Shown one piece after another: positions 1-7,880 of a stretch of 64,000 bases of DNA (positions within the stretch are counted from its first letter, which is position 1; the number at the start of each line of letters is the position of its first letter). This stretch comes from Streptomyces sp. NBC_01224 (GTDB lineage: Bacteria > Actinomycetota > Actinomycetes > Streptomycetales > Streptomycetaceae). Made by a program: the position numbers and the translations under genes. The stretch lies in assembly GCF_036002945.1 (NCBI RefSeq), contig NZ_CP108529.1:8799001-8863000 (forward strand). The letters are read 5' to 3'. A model generated the notes under the pieces. That model saw nothing but the letters and a program-made list of their open reading frames with translations. It ran no database searches and was not told the DNA's origin.

Positions 1-567
1 GCCCGGAACGATCCCTGCACAGGTGAGTTCCGCGGCGACGCCCGGCTCGGCCCGAGGTGGCTTCCGAACAGCCGACTGGCCCCGGTGGGCCCGCTTCTGA
101 AGGGGTACAAGCGTACCGGAGCCCTGTCCCCGCAGACCTTTCTGAAGAAGTACTGGGAAGGGCCCGCCGACTCCGGCAGCTGGAAGTACCCGCCCAACGA
201 CGGCTTCGGTCAGGTCAACGGCCAGATCGACAAGGAACCGACCAAGCTCCGCTCGGGCCAGCGTCTGGACCGCTTCGGTTCTGAGTACGGCAGTTACCTG
301 GCACCCGCTGGTGACGCGTACGCAGAGCGCGCGCTGCCACCGCAGAACCTCAACACCCGTGAAGCAGGCGTCGCTTGCGACTACCGCGTCTACAAGGTGG
401 CCAAGCCCTTCTGGGTGTGGCAGGGCAGTATCGCCCCGTGGTTCGAGCAGCCGGGGGGCGGTCAGCAGATCAAGCTCGACGCGGTCTTCCTCGACCCGGG
501 CCAGGGGCAGCGGCTGAACGTCAAGTGGCTGCTGGAGCATGACTACCTCAAGTCCGCCGCCGCGTAG
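1..567 (+). CDS. TNT-domain polymorphic toxin, C-terminal part (5' end outside window)
   Basis: The frame is open from base 1 with no start, so this is the C-terminal end of a longer protein; a GTG at 85 is internal. The visible ~188 residues match the TNT domain (tuberculosis necrotizing toxin-like NAD(P)+ glycohydrolase) as I know it. There is an early CTGEFRGDARLGPRWLPN block, then LLKGYKRTG, WKYPPNDGFG, the LRSGQRLDRFGSEYGSYLAP stretch and a VKWLLEHDYL-type end. TNT domains are usually the toxic tip of large secreted or contact-delivered proteins. The delivery region lies upstream and cannot be seen. The small ORF overlapping its 3' end is the expected place for an immunity gene. NAD-glycohydrolase activity is inferred from the family. 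Confidence 0.85.
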   Translation, partial: ARNDPCTGEFRGDARLGPRWLPNSRLAPVGPLLKGYKRTGALSPQTFLKKYWEGPADSGSWKYPPNDGFGQVNGQIDKEPTKLRSGQRLDRFGSEYGSYLAPAGDAYAERALPPQNLNTREAGVACDYRVYKVAKPFWVWQGSIAPWFEQPGGGQQIKLDAVFLDPGQGQRLNVKWLLEHDYLKSAAA

Positions 568-808
568 CTTCAGCGTGGAACGCCGGGAACTGCGCGCGGT
601 GCTGAGCGAGGCAGGGGTGGCCGACGGCTACTACCGCATCGAGGGCGTTCACGAACCGGTCCCCACCCCCACGGACTTTCTGTTCTTGCGACAGGCGTCC
701 GACGGGGCGTGGGAGACCGGTGTGTACGAACGGGGTACGTACGAGGTCATCGCCCGCCACCCGAGCGAACAGGCCGCCTGTGCGCATTTGCTCCACCTGC
801 TCCTTTAA
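539..808 (+). CDS. Small candidate immunity protein for the TNT toxin
   Basis: An ATG at 539 overlaps the toxin stop by 29 bases. An in-frame GTG at 575 gives a 77-residue protein starting VERRELRAVLSEAGV, and may be the true start because the first 12 residues are low in information. The rest is compact and acidic, with GYYRIEGVHEPVPTP, a tryptophan-containing sheet-like middle and a CAHLLHLLL end. Position directly after a TNT toxin, small size and translational overlap are the standard arrangement for immunity genes. I do not place it in a named immunity family with certainty. Confidence 0.65.
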   Translation: MTTSSPPPRSFSVERRELRAVLSEAGVADGYYRIEGVHEPVPTPTDFLFLRQASDGAWETGVYERGTYEVIARHPSEQAACAHLLHLLL

Positions 809-1279
809 GGCACCGCTTGTTACCGCTAGTTGTCGTCGGCATTGCCCTTCGGCGAGCTCGAACACTTCCGCGCCTTCGTCGGCGAAGCCGTGGTGTTCAG
901 CTGCTTTCGTCGGCTGGTCGTCTGAACCGGGGCCCGGGGCCCGGGGCCCGGGGCCCGGGGCATGGACAAGGGGACGGCCGTTCGGGGAGTCGTCAGAGTC
1001 CGAACGGATGGCTGGAGAGCCAGTCGGCGTGCCGGTCGCGGATCCAGTGCCGACCTTCAGGAAACAGAGAGGAAGACGTCGGCACCACCGTCGTAGGGAT
1101 GGTGAATGCGCTCCACCCGGGAGCGCCGGTACTGGCAGGGCCGGCGCACTCGCATATCTCGATCACCGCGCACCCCGCCGAGTCCGCTGCCTCGCCTGCA
1201 ACAGAGCCATCACCCAGGACGCTGCACCACGCTTCCTGCGAAGATCCTCTGCAGAACCGCCCACGCCTGGTGAACGACG
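809..1279. other. Non-coding stretch with a GGGGCCC heptamer repeat
   Basis: No convincing gene is visible. The only clear structure is the heptamer repeat at 929-960, listed separately. The open frames here lack family features and read as shadows of high-GC sequence. Confidence 0.5.
929..960. repeat. GGGGCCC tandem heptamer, four copies plus GGGG
   Basis: Four perfect GGGGCCC units followed by a fifth GGGG run. Each unit is nearly self-complementary, so the array could form hairpins or, with five G4 runs, a quadruplex. It lies about 120 bases after the immunity-gene stop. Confidence 0.9.
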
Positions 1280-1795
1280 CTACTTCTCGGACACTGCGTC
1301 GGCGCAGCTCGGGTTCTCCTTCAGTGCTGCCGTGTCCAGGGCTGCCGTGAGTCGGTTGAGGCGGGCTCGCAGGTTGCTGATCTCGTCGAGGCCGAAGCCG
1401 GTTGCCGCGGCGATCCGGCGCGGCACGGCCAGCGCCCGTTCGCGCAGTGCCGTGCCCTCGTCCGTGAGGTGGATGTGTACCGACCGCTCGTCCTGGGCGC
1501 TGCGCTCGCGCCGTACCAGGCCCGCTGCCTCCAACCGCTTCAGCAGCGGTGACAGCGTGCCGGAGTCGAGCCGAAGGTGCTCTCCCAGCGTCTTCACCGG
1601 CAGCTCGCCGTGCTCCCAGAGCGCCAGCATCACCAGGTACTGGGGATAGGTGAGCCCGAGGTCCTTGAGGAGTACGCGGTAGACGCTGCCGAAGGCGCGT
1701 GACGCGGCGTTCAAGGAAAAGCAGATCTGCTGGTCGAGGCGGAGGTAGTCGGCCTCGGACGGGGCCTCGCGGCTCGGGCTGGGCATGGAGGTCAT
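1280..1795 (-). CDS. ohrR: OhrR, MarR-family organic-peroxide sensor
   Basis: 171-residue MarR/OhrR-family repressor. The family's reactive cysteine is Cys25 in LDQQICFSLNAASRAF; in OhrR proteins, peroxide oxidation of this residue releases DNA. The winged helix-turn-helix follows, with TYPQYLVMLALWEH, LDSGTLSPLLKRLE and a DERSV wing. A second cysteine sits near the C-terminus in NPSCADAV and could form an intersubunit disulfide as in two-Cys OhrR proteins (inference). The gene is divergent from ohr, and the shared upstream region holds overlapping palindromes of OhrR-operator type. ATG at 1795 was chosen; an in-frame ATG at 1786 is an alternative. Confidence 0.93.
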   Translation of the reverse strand: MTSMPSPSREAPSEADYLRLDQQICFSLNAASRAFGSVYRVLLKDLGLTYPQYLVMLALWEHGELPVKTLGEHLRLDSGTLSPLLKRLEAAGLVRRERSAQDERSVHIHLTDEGTALRERALAVPRRIAAATGFGLDEISNLRARLNRLTAALDTAALKENPSCADAVSEK

Positions 1796-1824
1796 GGATC
1801 CAGCATAACCCTGCACGCCATTAG

Positions 1825-1845
1825 ATTGTGCACAATTTAATTGTG
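1825..1845. promoter_or_regulatory. Overlapping OhrR operator palindromes
   Basis: CACAATT-T-AATTGTG at 1831-1845 is a perfect inverted repeat. A second perfect palindrome, ATTGTGCACAAT, occupies 1825-1836 and shares half of the first. AT-rich ACAATT/AATTGT arms match the known OhrR operator style and stand out in GC-rich DNA. The sites lie 30 bp from the ohrR start and about 68 bp from the ohr start, suiting simultaneous control of both genes. Confidence 0.85.
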
Positions 1846-1912
1846 TGCTTTCCTGGAGCGGAAGCGGCCGGACAGCGCCGCTGAGGCATGACTTTCGAGA
1901 GGAATCGCTTTC

Positions 1913-2326
1913 ATGGAAGCGCTTTACACCGCCGTCGCCACCGCTACCCACGGCCGCGAGGGCCGCGCCGTCACCCCCGACGGCAAGCTGGATCTGCAGC
2001 TGGCCATCCCGGTGGAGATGGGCGGCAGCGGCCAGGGCACGAACCCGGAGCAGTTGTTCGCCGCCGGTTACGCCGCCTGCTTCGCCAGTGCCCTGGGCCT
2101 CGTCGGCCGTCAGGCCAAGATCGACGTCAGTGACGCCGCCGTGACCGGTGAGGTCGGCATCGGCAAGCAGGGTGAGGGTTTCGGTCTCGCGGTCACGCTG
2201 CGGGTGGAGCTTCCCGAGACCGTCGACGAGGCCACCGGCCGCAAGCTGGTTGAGCAGGCTCACCAGGTCTGCCCCTACTCCAACGCGACCCGCGGCAACA
2301 TCCCGATCGAGCTCGTCATCGAGTAG
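1913..2326 (+). CDS. ohr: Organic hydroperoxide resistance protein Ohr
   Basis: 137-residue OsmC/Ohr-family thiol peroxidase of normal length. The catalytic cysteine pair is present: Cys56 in GYAACFASAL and Cys120 in QVCPYSNATRGN. The conserved Arg near residue 18 and Glu46 in TNPEQLF, which help activate the peroxidatic cysteine in this family, are also present. It should reduce organic hydroperoxides in the cytosol using lipoylated dithiol reductants (family knowledge). It is divergent from ohrR and probably repressed by it. A strong hairpin terminator follows. Confidence 0.96.
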   Translation: MEALYTAVATATHGREGRAVTPDGKLDLQLAIPVEMGGSGQGTNPEQLFAAGYAACFASALGLVGRQAKIDVSDAAVTGEVGIGKQGEGFGLAVTLRVELPETVDEATGRKLVEQAHQVCPYSNATRGNIPIELVIE

Positions 2327-2352
2327 CGCTCCGGGTGGCGATGGGCCGGTGT

Positions 2353-2377
2353 CCGGGACCAGTCCCACTGGTCCCGG
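2353..2377 (+). terminator. Terminator after ohr
   Basis: Perfect 11-bp stem CCGGGACCAGT / ACTGGTCCCGG around a CCC loop, 27 bases after the ohr stop. There is no U tract, which is normal for streptomycete terminators. It could also stop reading from the facing MFS remnant. Confidence 0.8.
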
Positions 2378-2413
2378 CCGGTCTCGCCGTGCGTCTGCTC
2401 CACCGCGAGCTTG

Positions 2414-3075
2414 TCATGCCTCGTCGCCACCGCCCGGTGATGCTTGATGTGGTTTATGCCCTATTCGACCGTGTGGCGTTCGCGGTCTTGTCGAGGGGCT
2501 CCGGCCTCTGTCCGCTGCCAGGGGTCGCATGTTCGGACGGGCCTTTGCAGTCCGTGCCGCCTTCGCCGCGGGCAGCAGCCACTCGCCGAGCAGCACCACG
2601 CAGGCCCCGACGGTCAGTAGCCCGCCCACGAGAAAGGCGCCCCGCACGTCGGCGAGCGGCAGGACCAGTCCCCCGATCGCGGCACCGGCCGCGATACCGG
2701 CGTTGTAGGCACCGGAGTTGGCCGCGAGTGCGAAATCCGTGCGACCTGGTGCGCAACGCAGCATCTCGTTCTGGGTGGCCATGAACACCGGCCCGAGTGC
2801 ACCACCCATCAGCACCAAGAACACCACCGCTGCCGCAGGATCGGCGCCGGCCACGTACAGGCCGAGCATGCCCACCGCCTGGGTGGCTATGGCAGTGGTC
2901 GGCGTGGCGTGCGGGAAGCGGTCCAGCAGTGCCCCGGGGATGCTCACTCCGGCCAGACAAGCGACACCGAAAGCCATGAACAGGGCGCTGACTGTGTTCT
3001 GGGAGAACCCGCTCACTTCGCCCAGGAACTTGACGATGTAGGTATATCCCGCGAACGCGCCGGTGGCGGACAGCG
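2414..3075 (-). pseudogene. MFS transporter, C-terminal half only
   Basis: From about 3075 leftward the minus strand encodes the second six-helix half of a DHA1-type MFS transporter: AFAGYTYIVKFL, then alternating hydrophobic helices, and the PVFMATQNEMLR and AANSGAYNAGIAAGAA stretches. The N-terminal half is absent; the frame upstream is proline/arginine-rich noise followed by an IS110 fragment. The tail after the last helix (below ~2560) is also low-complexity and may be read-through past a lost stop. Judged non-functional because half the transporter is missing. Confidence 0.75.
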
Positions 3076-3200
3076 GTTGCCGACCACGTCGCGGAGCCGG
3101 TATATGGGCCGGTTGCCTTGCGCGCCTCGACGCGGACGGCCCGGCCAGGTGGGGGTGCGGAGTCGGCGTGTGGCGCAGGAGGCCGTCAGCGAGCTCGCTG

Positions 3201-3412
3201 TCAGGACGCAGAACGTGGCGATCGTCTGCGCCAGTTGATGCCTGCGATCTCTTCGTCCAGGGCCAGCACCGCCCTGGCCAGGGTATTGACCACCGCCGCG
3301 GCCGTGCTCTCGTCGGCCACGGCGGTGTACTGCGCATGCGCTGCAGTGACGGCTGCCTCGGCCATCGCCTGTGTGCCACGGACCTTGCGCTTCTTCAACC
3401 AGGTTGCCAGCC
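3201..3412 (-). pseudogene. IS110-family transposase fragment
   Basis: About 55 residues beginning KKRKVRGTQAMAEAAV and ending LALDEEIAGI resemble the middle helical region of IS110-type transposases, between the DEDD nuclease and the C-terminal transposase_20 domain. Neither flanking catalytic domain is present. It abuts the broken MFS gene on one side and the TnpB remnant on the other. Confidence 0.6.
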
Positions 3413-3422
3413 GATGCGGCGC

Positions 3423-3823
3423 AGGCCGACGGGACCCCCGCGCCGAAGCCGGACCGCGACCAGGCAGGTGTGTTCCTGCCCAACGGGGCCGCAGCCCAGG
3501 CCGGGCTGAACCGCTCTGTAGCTGACGCCGGTTGGGGGGTGTTCCTGACGATTCTGACGAGCCAGGCTGAGAGTGCCGGCCGGGATGTGATCGCTGTGGA
3601 CCCCCGCAACACCTCCAGGCGGTGTCCCGAATGCGGGCTCACCGCGAAGGAGAACCGGCCCACCCAGGAGAAGTTCCACTGCGTAGGCTGCGGACATCTG
3701 GCGCACGCTGACACGGTGGGAGCCATCAACGTACTACGGGCCGGGCTGGTCCGTCGCGAGGCCACGACATGTGGTGCCGTGTGGTTGCACGTCGACTACG
3801 AGCCGCACCTCGAATCCTTCTAC
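3423..3823 (+). pseudogene. IS200/IS605 TnpB C-terminal fragment
   Basis: The frame encodes the C-terminal end of a TnpB (OrfB) RNA-guided nuclease. NGAAAQAGLNRSVADAGWG is followed by the zinc-finger cysteines in RRCPECG and HCVGCGH, then the last RuvC acid in HADTVGAINVLRAG. The N-terminal two-thirds are missing, so it is dead. The reading frame runs directly into the left end of the IS701 element at 3824, so that insertion came later than the TnpB remnant. Confidence 0.8.
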
Positions 3824-3846
3824 TACTCCAGCCGTAGATCGTGATC
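3824..3846. repeat. IS701 left terminal inverted repeat
   Basis: 23 bases that mirror 5752-5774 with one mismatch (G/A at the GTAgATC position). Preceded by CTAC. Confidence 0.85.
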
Positions 3847-3940
3847 TCGGTGGTGAGGGGCGCCGAGGCGGCAGGTGGCCAGCGTCGATCATCTCGCCCG
3901 AGATCGCCCACGCCGTCGCGGGCGTCGGCTCCTTCTCCGT

Positions 3941-4345
3941 CTACCCGAGTTCACCGAGACGGAGGGCATCCCTTATCTCGCTGAGCTTCGCGGTCGTGGC
4001 CGGGGTCCGCTCCTGCGCTTGTTCAGCGAGTCGGAGGGCGTCGTCAATCTCGCTGAGCTTCACGGAGGACAGGACGGCCGCCCGCTCTATCAGGTCGTCC
4101 CGGGACACAGTGGTCAGCCACGTGCACGGGGTGAAGCCTGGACGCGGGAACGCGAGCCGCAGCACGCCTTCGAACGGCAGTCCTTCACCGGCGCCGACCG
4201 TCACTTCGATGCCCAGACCGCTGATGTCGACGCCCGCCGGAGCGACGACCTGCATCACCCGGATCCCGGACGTGTCGTCTCCCGACAGCAGTACGACCAA
4301 CCTCCGCTCGTCGAACTGGACCCACCAGACTTCGCCACGTTGCAC
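3941..4345 (-). CDS. PemK/MazF-like protein carried within the IS701 element
   Basis: GTG at 4345 is preceded by GGAGG and starts VQRGEVWWVQFDERR, the hallmark opening of PemK/MazF-fold proteins, followed by VVLLSGDD and LPRPGFTPCTWLTTV-like core strands (here LAFPRPGFTPCTW). The protein has 134 residues. MazF-type proteins are usually ribosome-independent mRNA interferases. No antitoxin gene is visible inside the element, so activity and pairing are uncertain. The last ~17 residues repeat an earlier KLSEIxDALRL segment. A longer in-frame start at 4417 exists but lacks a ribosome site and its extra residues are unlike the family. Confidence 0.75.
   Translation of the reverse strand: MQRGEVWWVQFDERRLVVLLSGDDTSGIRVMQVVAPAGVDISGLGIEVTVGAGEGLPFEGVLRLAFPRPGFTPCTWLTTVSRDDLIERAAVLSSVKLSEIDDALRLAEQAQERTPATTAKLSEIRDALRLGELG
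3954..4066 (-). repeat. Imperfect direct repeat in the tail of the PemK-like gene
   Basis: Roughly 40 bases around 3954-3993 recur at 4026-4066, encoding KLSEIRDALRLGEL and KLSEIDDALRLAEQ. The copies differ at several bases, so this is not a very recent duplication. Confidence 0.7.
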
Positions 4346-4433
4346 AAGTCCTCCAGACACATGACGGCAGGCAGACGCTGCGCGACCCTGACGCGCTGTG
4401 GAGACGGGTGCGGCCACCGTTGATCATCGGTGT

Positions 4434-5750
4434 GTGAAGACTGAAGATCATGCGGTGGCCGCAGGTCACAGCGTAGACCCTGCCCGCTGGCAGGAGGCGT
4501 TCGAGGGCCTGATGGCCCGGATCGCGGGCCGGTTCGCACGGGTCGAACCCCGACGTCGGGTCGGGCGGTTGGTGCTCGGGCTGCTGTCGGACCTGCCGCG
4601 CAAAAACTGCTGGACCATCGCAGAGTGGGCCGGAGAGAGCACCCCGGACGGCATGCAGCACCTGCTCGGGCGGGCCAAGTGGGACGCCGACCAGGTCCGC
4701 GACGACGTGCGGGCCTACGTGGTGGAGCATCTGCGGGACGACCAGGCGGTTCTGGTGGTCGACGAGACCGGCGACGTGAAGAAGGGCACCGACACCGTCG
4801 GTGTCCAGCGCCAGTACACCGGCACCGCGGGCAGGATCGAGAACGCGCAGGTCGCCGTCTATCTCGTCTACGCCGGCCGCCGCGGACACGCCGCGGTAGA
4901 CCGGGAACTGTACGTTCCGCGTTCCTGGACCTCGGACCCCGACCGCTGCCGGGCCGCCGGACTCGGTGACAAGACCGAATTCGCGACCAAACCGCAGCTT
5001 GCCGCCCGCATGGTCACCCGATTCCTGGACGCCGGCCACCGGGCCGCCTGGCTCGCGGGAGACGAGGTCTACGGCGGCAACCCGACGCTACGCGCCGCGC
5101 TGGAAGAACGCGGCACCGGCTACGTCCTCGCGGTGGCCTGCTCGCACGAAGTCACCACAGGCGCCGGGAAGTTCCGCGCGGACACGCTGGCCAGGAAGGT
5201 GCCCAAGAGGGCCTGGCAGAAGCTGTCCGCAGGGAGCGGAGCCAAGGGCCACCGCTTCTACGACTGGGCCGTCATCGACCTCACCGCCCCCCGGCCCGGG
5301 AGCCGGCAGTTGCTGATCCGCCGCAACCGCAGCACCGGCGAACTCGCGTACTACCGCTGCTACTCGCCGGCCGCCGCAGTGCCGCTAACCACCCTGGTGC
5401 GCGTCGCTGGATCAAGGTGGCGGGTCGAGGAGTTTTTCCAGTCCGGCAAGGGCCTGGCGGCCTTGGACGAGCACCAGGTCCGCCGCTACCCGTCCTGGTC
5501 CCGCTGGGTCACCCTGGCCATGCTCGCGCACGCCTTCCTCGCCGTCGTCCGCGCGAACGAACACGACCGCGATCCCGCACCAGACGCCCTCATACCGCTC
5601 ACCTGCAACGAGATCCAACGGCTGTTCATCACGCTCGTCATCCGGCCCGCCTTTGACCCGGTCCACCGGCTCAGCTGGTCCGACTGGCGACGCTGCCACC
5701 AGGCCCGATCCCAGACCAGCCACTACCGGCGGCAAGCCGCTCGAACGTGA
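4434..5750 (+). CDS. IS701-family DDE transposase
   Basis: 438 residues from GTG 4434, or 450 from GTG 4398. The length is full for the family and no frame break is seen. The RNase H-fold DDE residues are recognisable: D in VVDETGDVKKG, D in WLAGDEVYGG and E in RVEEFFQSGKG, with the YREK-like helix replaced by the usual IS701 version. The stop at 5748-5750 lies one base before the right inverted repeat. The start is 88 bases from the divergent PemK-like start, so both share one promoter region. Confidence 0.92.
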   Translation: MKTEDHAVAAGHSVDPARWQEAFEGLMARIAGRFARVEPRRRVGRLVLGLLSDLPRKNCWTIAEWAGESTPDGMQHLLGRAKWDADQVRDDVRAYVVEHLRDDQAVLVVDETGDVKKGTDTVGVQRQYTGTAGRIENAQVAVYLVYAGRRGHAAVDRELYVPRSWTSDPDRCRAAGLGDKTEFATKPQLAARMVTRFLDAGHRAAWLAGDEVYGGNPTLRAALEERGTGYVLAVACSHEVTTGAGKFRADTLARKVPKRAWQKLSAGSGAKGHRFYDWAVIDLTAPRPGSRQLLIRRNRSTGELAYYRCYSPAAAVPLTTLVRVAGSRWRVEEFFQSGKGLAALDEHQVRRYPSWSRWVTLAMLAHAFLAVVRANEHDRDPAPDALIPLTCNEIQRLFITLVIRPAFDPVHRLSWSDWRRCHQARSQTSHYRRQAART

Positions 5751-5751
5751 A

Positions 5752-5774
5752 GATCACGATTTACGGCTGGAGTA
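5752..5774. repeat. IS701 right terminal inverted repeat
   Basis: Mirrors 3824-3846 with one mismatch and is followed by CTAC, matching the bases before the left end. Confidence 0.85.
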
Positions 5775-5988
5775 CTACGCACAGTGCGAATTCCGGCCGA
5801 CTACCGCGGGGCTCATGCGGCTTTGAGCGGAGTTCCGCCGTACGCCCAGCGGTAGGGCTGCCGGCTCCAGGAACGGTGCGTGACGCGGCTGTGCGTCCGC
5901 GATCGGCGTTGTCAGTGGTCGCAAGTATGTTCAGTCGTGTCCCGCCGTTGTGGCGCGGAAGTCCTCTTGGTGCATAGGAGATGGTGCG

Positions 5989-6492
5989 TTGTCGGACTGG
6001 GAGAGGTCGAGCACGGCACGGGTGATAGCACCCGCACGGCCGCGCAAGCTCGCCAAGGTTCCGTTCGTCGAGCTGGCCGACGGACGCTTGCAGGGCGTGG
6101 TGTCCAGCGGCTCGGACATTGAGCGGGTCTATGTCTCGTCGGTCGCGGCCGGCACTTACGCGTTCGCTTGCAGCACCAACAACAACCGGCCCTGCGGCGG
6201 CGCGCGGGGCTCGTTCTGCAATCACATCCGGGCCCTGATCAACGACGCGGTGCTGCAGTACGGCGCCGAGCGCGTCGCCCGCTACCTGAGGGTCGAGCTC
6301 GTGGACGGGGAGCCGAGCGCGCAGAGCATCGCCGCCGACATGAGCAACACACGTCCACCGCAGGGGGACACCAAGGCCGCCGCGCCGGTCTTCAGCAGGT
6401 TCCTGCGTCACCTGGCCTACCTGGAACTCGCCCCGACCACCGCACCATTGCCGGAGATGCAGTGGTTCCCGCCGACCAGGGCGGTGGCGTGA
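5989..6492 (+). CDS. SWIM zinc-finger-like protein (YehQ-type, N-terminal part)
   Basis: The most likely start is TTG 5989, preceded by GGAG with 8 bases spacing; the frame is open upstream to 5950. The protein has 167 residues. The centre carries a SWIM-type metal-binding pattern: cysteines in FACSTNNNRPCGG followed by the SFCNHIRALI Cys-x-His. It is the first gene of the five-gene coupled operon, and the next gene starts on its stop codon. In E. coli the SWIM protein YehQ belongs to the yehL-M-P-Q set. Here the SWIM module and its partner region appear as two genes. Its biochemical role is unknown. Confidence 0.75.
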   Translation: MSDWERSSTARVIAPARPRKLAKVPFVELADGRLQGVVSSGSDIERVYVSSVAAGTYAFACSTNNNRPCGGARGSFCNHIRALINDAVLQYGAERVARYLRVELVDGEPSAQSIAADMSNTRPPQGDTKAAAPVFSRFLRHLAYLELAPTTAPLPEMQWFPPTRAVA

Positions 6493-7880
6493 TGCGCGCC
6501 GACCTGCTCTGCGAAACCATCGCCGGGCTCGACGAAGCCCTGACAGCCGTAGACGCCTTTGACCGGGCTCTCGCCGCCGGCCTGCTCCGCCCCCAACCGG
6601 CCCAGGCCGCCGGCCTGACAGAGCTCGCCCGCGCCGTCGAGGGGACGCCGCTGGCCGCCAGGGTCGCCGAGGCGGCCGAGAAGGCGGCGGACGGAGTCGC
6701 GAACGAAGACCACTTCGTCGCCCTCGCCGCTGCCCGTACTGCACTGCTCGGCTCCGTCCACGACGCACTGATGACCCGCGTCGAGGAGGCGACCGGTCGG
6801 CCCGGCAGCGAGGAGACCGTCCCGGCGCCCGGCGGGCAGCAAACGGCGAACCTGCTCGCCGCCGCACGCTCCTGGCTGTCGGATCTGGCGCGCTCCGGGT
6901 GGCAGGGCATCGACCACGACATGGTCTCCGGGGCGGCGCAAGTCGTCTCCACGATGCTTCCGGACCCGGCACTGCGCCGCCTGGCGACGCTCCTCGACGG
7001 CTTCTCCGCCGAACTCGCCGCATGCTGCCCGGGGGCGGCCCTGGAAAGGATCCCGGCATGCCGCTGGGCAGACCTGTGGTCGCGTGCGATGCTGCTGACG
7101 CTGCCCGGTGCGGCCGACGTGCCCATGACCGGTACGGCCACCGGCCGCCTGTTGCCCCTCGGCGTCGACCTGCAGGAACACGCGACCGCCGCACAGGCCC
7201 AGGTCCACGCGGTGTTCGAGCCCGCGGACGGCGCCGCGCCCCGCCTGGTGCGTGCCGGCGTGTCGGTGCCGAAGCCCGACACGGTCGTCGGAGCCGGCGT
7301 CTGGCAGCTGCTCCGCCCCCACATGTCGCTGCTGGCGGCCGTCAGCGAGGGCCGCTCAATGGACCTCGTCGGCATGCCGGTCACCGCCGAGGGCGACCTG
7401 GTCTGGAGCGACGAGCACGCACGCCCGAGCGAGCCCGCCGACGCTTTCGCCACTGCCCGCGTTGCCCTGCCCCCTGCCACCGACGCGGCGACCGCACCCC
7501 TGGACCGACACCCGGCACGCATCGCCGTACCCGTGTTCCTGGAGGGCTACGCCACCCAGAAGGACGACGACACACTGACGTTCACTGTCGCCGGACACCC
7601 TCTCGCTGTCGACACCGACCGCATTCCGACCGCCGGACCGCTCACACCCGACGCAGTCGCGGCGTCCGGTGCGTGCATAGGGCTGCTCCGCTGGGACGCC
7701 GGAACGTATCGCGTCCAGCCTCTGGCCGTCGAGACGACCGTGCGGAAGAAGGCTGTCGCGATCCACGCCGGGGGATGGGCCGGGGGCACGACCGACAAGG
7801 CCGGCGTCAAGGCCGAGAAGGCCGCCACCGACGCCGTGGCCGTGCTGCGGGAGCGCGCGGGGAGGCTGCTGCGGAAATGA
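6492..7880 (+). CDS. Companion protein of the SWIM/MoxR/VWA operon
   Basis: 462 residues. The ATG at 6492 uses the last base of the preceding TGA, and its own stop overlaps the VWA start (ATGA). No signal peptide or membrane segment is apparent. The protein is alanine-rich and probably helical in its first half, with a β-rich second half around VHAVFEPADG and VPVFLEGYATQKDDD. I do not recognise a named domain. By position and size it may correspond to the C-terminal body of YehQ-like proteins, the SWIM part being encoded by the gene just upstream. Confidence 0.75.
   Translation: MRADLLCETIAGLDEALTAVDAFDRALAAGLLRPQPAQAAGLTELARAVEGTPLAARVAEAAEKAADGVANEDHFVALAAARTALLGSVHDALMTRVEEATGRPGSEETVPAPGGQQTANLLAAARSWLSDLARSGWQGIDHDMVSGAAQVVSTMLPDPALRRLATLLDGFSAELAACCPGAALERIPACRWADLWSRAMLLTLPGAADVPMTGTATGRLLPLGVDLQEHATAAQAQVHAVFEPADGAAPRLVRAGVSVPKPDTVVGAGVWQLLRPHMSLLAAVSEGRSMDLVGMPVTAEGDLVWSDEHARPSEPADAFATARVALPPATDAATAPLDRHPARIAVPVFLEGYATQKDDDTLTFTVAGHPLAVDTDRIPTAGPLTPDAVAASGACIGLLRWDAGTYRVQPLAVETTVRKKAVAIHAGGWAGGTTDKAGVKAEKAATDAVAVLRERAGRLLRK

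Larger units (their letters stand above)
3824..5774 (+). mobile_element. IS701-family insertion element carrying a PemK/MazF-like gene
   Basis: Terminal inverted repeats are visible. The left end (3824-3846, starting TACTCCAGCCGTA) matches the reverse complement of the right end (5752-5774) at 22 of 23 positions. A CTAC immediately precedes the left end and follows the right end, consistent with a 4-bp target duplication; IS701 elements are known to make 4-bp duplications. Inside are a full-length transposase on the plus strand and, divergently, a PemK/MazF-like gene, so at 1951 bp it has room for a passenger. It sits on a TnpB remnant. Confidence 0.85.

Noticed and set aside
1280..2368. Long minus-strand frame extending OhrR through the operator and ohr
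   Set aside because: The upstream half is the complement of ohr and crosses the operator; OhrR starts at 1795.
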